Assembly (NCBI RefSeq): GCF_003669035.1
Contig: NZ_CP033070.1
Span: 3,410,001-3,474,000, forward strand
Reading direction: 5' to 3'
Length of the DNA: 64,000 bases
From: Chryseobacterium sp. 3008163
GTDB lineage: Bacteria; Bacteroidota; Bacteroidia; Flavobacteriales; Weeksellaceae
The notes under the pieces are model-generated. The model saw only the letters and a list, made by a program, of their open reading frames with translations, ran no database searches and was not told the DNA's origin. Position numbers and translations under genes: made by a program. Below, piece after piece: positions 63,236 through 64,000 of the stretch; position 1 is the first letter of the stretch, and the number at the start of each line of letters is the position of its first letter.

Positions 63236-63243
63236 TATCTTTG
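63236..63243 (+). promoter_or_regulatory. -7 box of the PAAR-like gene
   Basis: TATCTTTG, 20 bases before the DUF4280 gene, showing that the spike/effector genes are transcribed separately from tssR. Confidence 0.5.
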
Positions 63244-63263
63244 ATTACCAAACATCACAAAAT

Positions 63264-63767
63264 ATGTCAGAGCAATCATCATCTCATGACGGCAAACATT
63301 TTGTCGTACAGAAAGGGAAATGCCAGTGTAATCAAGGTGATCAGTTCCCACAGCATAAAGTTACCGCACATCAAAAACATTATTGGAATGATGCTGCGGG
63401 CAGCGCAGATTATCTAGCCGTTACAGAAGATGATCTTCAATTCAACCCTCCAGGACCAAGTTTCGGAAAATGCAAGCTAAAACCAAGCTCAAGCGGATAT
63501 CTTCCCTGCTCTTATGCTCCAGCCGGAAAATGGCAGAAAACCTATGACAAAGTCATGATTATGGGTAAAAAAGCGGTGACAGAAGTTTCAGAGCTTCAAT
63601 GTACCATAGGTGGAAAAATCACCATCAAAGATCATGGTCAAAGGGGTGAGATCAGCAAGCAAAATGTGAAAAATGCCAATGCCAAAACTGTACGACACAT
63701 GAATCCTCTTGTGGATGTAAATGACTTCAAAGAAACTGTTTTTGAAAGTGAAATAGACGCTTATTAA
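63264..63767 (+). CDS. DUF4280 PAAR-like spike protein
   Basis: 167 residues: VVQKGKCQCNQGDQFPQHKVTA, LPCSYAPAGKWQKTYDKV, and a late LQCTIGGKITIKDHGQ fit DUF4280, a PAAR-like family that caps the VgrG spike. The cysteines and histidines may form a zinc site. A 40-residue tail is left (ISKQNVKNANAKTVRHMNPL), which may bind the cargo. The next gene starts 16 bases on, as for an effector carried on this tip. Confidence 0.86.
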   Translation: MSEQSSSHDGKHFVVQKGKCQCNQGDQFPQHKVTAHQKHYWNDAAGSADYLAVTEDDLQFNPPGPSFGKCKLKPSSSGYLPCSYAPAGKWQKTYDKVMIMGKKAVTEVSELQCTIGGKITIKDHGQRGEISKQNVKNANAKTVRHMNPLVDVNDFKETVFESEIDAY

Positions 63768-63783
63768 TCTAAAAATTTCTGCG

Positions 63784-64000
63784 ATGTCAAAAAGAGGAGT
63801 TTCAAAAATATCGGGTAATTCTTCTCCAAAAGTAGGAGAAGCTACCACATATAGCATTACAGAATGGTATCCTGCTACACCTTCAGCACAGCGAAATGCA
63901 TCAGGTGTAACTTGGGAATTATTTAAAAAACGCACCAACGGAAGTTTTACAACAACGAATATCAAGAAAACCGGTTCAGGAACATTTACCTTTGGTGAGG
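63784..64000 (+). CDS. Unfinished gene downstream of the PAAR-like protein; possible T6SS cargo
   Basis: The ATG at 63784 opens MSKRGVSKISGNSSPKVGEA, with TEWYPATPSAQRN and VTWELFKKRTNGSFTTTNIK following; 72 codons are visible. The segment is strand-rich and could be an adhesin-like or immunoglobulin-like repeat. Location directly behind a PAAR-like gene is typical for effectors, but the toxin domain, if any, lies beyond the window. Confidence 0.6.
   Translation, partial: MSKRGVSKISGNSSPKVGEATTYSITEWYPATPSAQRNASGVTWELFKKRTNGSFTTTNIKKTGSGTFTFGE

Noticed and set aside
1..64000. CRISPR arrays, tRNA, rRNA, phage or transposase genes
   Set aside because: None was found by eye on either strand; no transposase, integrase or tRNA-like cloverleaf was seen.

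Overview
The window looks like a chromosomal segment of a Flavobacteriia member, most like Chryseobacterium or a close relative. The support is low GC, Bacteroidetes-type promoters (TTTG, about 19 bases, then TAnnTTTG), C-terminal type IX secretion sorting domains, the Bacteroidetes-only type VI secretion subtype (T6SSiii), and genes typical of the group. No tRNA, rRNA, CRISPR array, insertion sequence or prophage was seen.

Layout. 1-5.3 kb: housekeeping and cell-envelope genes (prolyl oligopeptidase fragment, LOG protein, PepD peptidase, lipoprotein, S41 peptidase). 5.4-7.5 kb: a RelE/ParE-type toxin-antitoxin pair, recR and a glycosyltransferase. 7.5-21.7 kb: secG, an M16 peptidase pair, a PAS histidine kinase with response regulator, a UvrD/PcrA helicase, the CstA transporter, two alpha/beta hydrolases and a HipA-like kinase with DUF3037. 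21.8-30 kb: a tyrosine/homogentisate catabolic region (fahA, hppD, hmgA, a CoA-transferase, a flavin reductase). 30.2-32.8 kb: a TonB-dependent receptor with a thioredoxin-like partner. 33.7-40.6 kb: small redox and stress genes around Crp and LysR regulators. 40.7-46.8 kb: a type IX secreted repeat protein, aldo/keto reductase, Mpl-type ligase, acyltransferase and Nudix hydrolase. 47.0-53.6 kb: a complete curli (functional amyloid) locus with its own LuxR-type regulator. 54-57.7 kb: another type IX cargo protein, ribonuclease G, a 29-residue basic ribosomal-type protein and HU. 57.8-64 kb: the start of a T6SSiii locus (TssO-like, PKD, TssR, PAAR-like DUF4280 and an unfinished gene), divergent from an atypical LuxR regulator.

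The most interesting parts are the curli locus and the T6SSiii edge. In the curli locus, CsgE appears fused to a CsgC/CsgH-like chaperone domain, CsgG carries an extra C-terminal barrel-like domain, and a beta-propeller lipoprotein ends the operon. Both neighbouring LuxR-family regulators have lost the phospho-acceptor aspartate (Ser and Glu replace it).

A caution on quality: thirteen genes are broken by what reads as one missing base, nearly always in a run of A or T. This pattern points to homopolymer errors in the assembly rather than real pseudogenes. I annotate these genes over their whole span as frameshifted.
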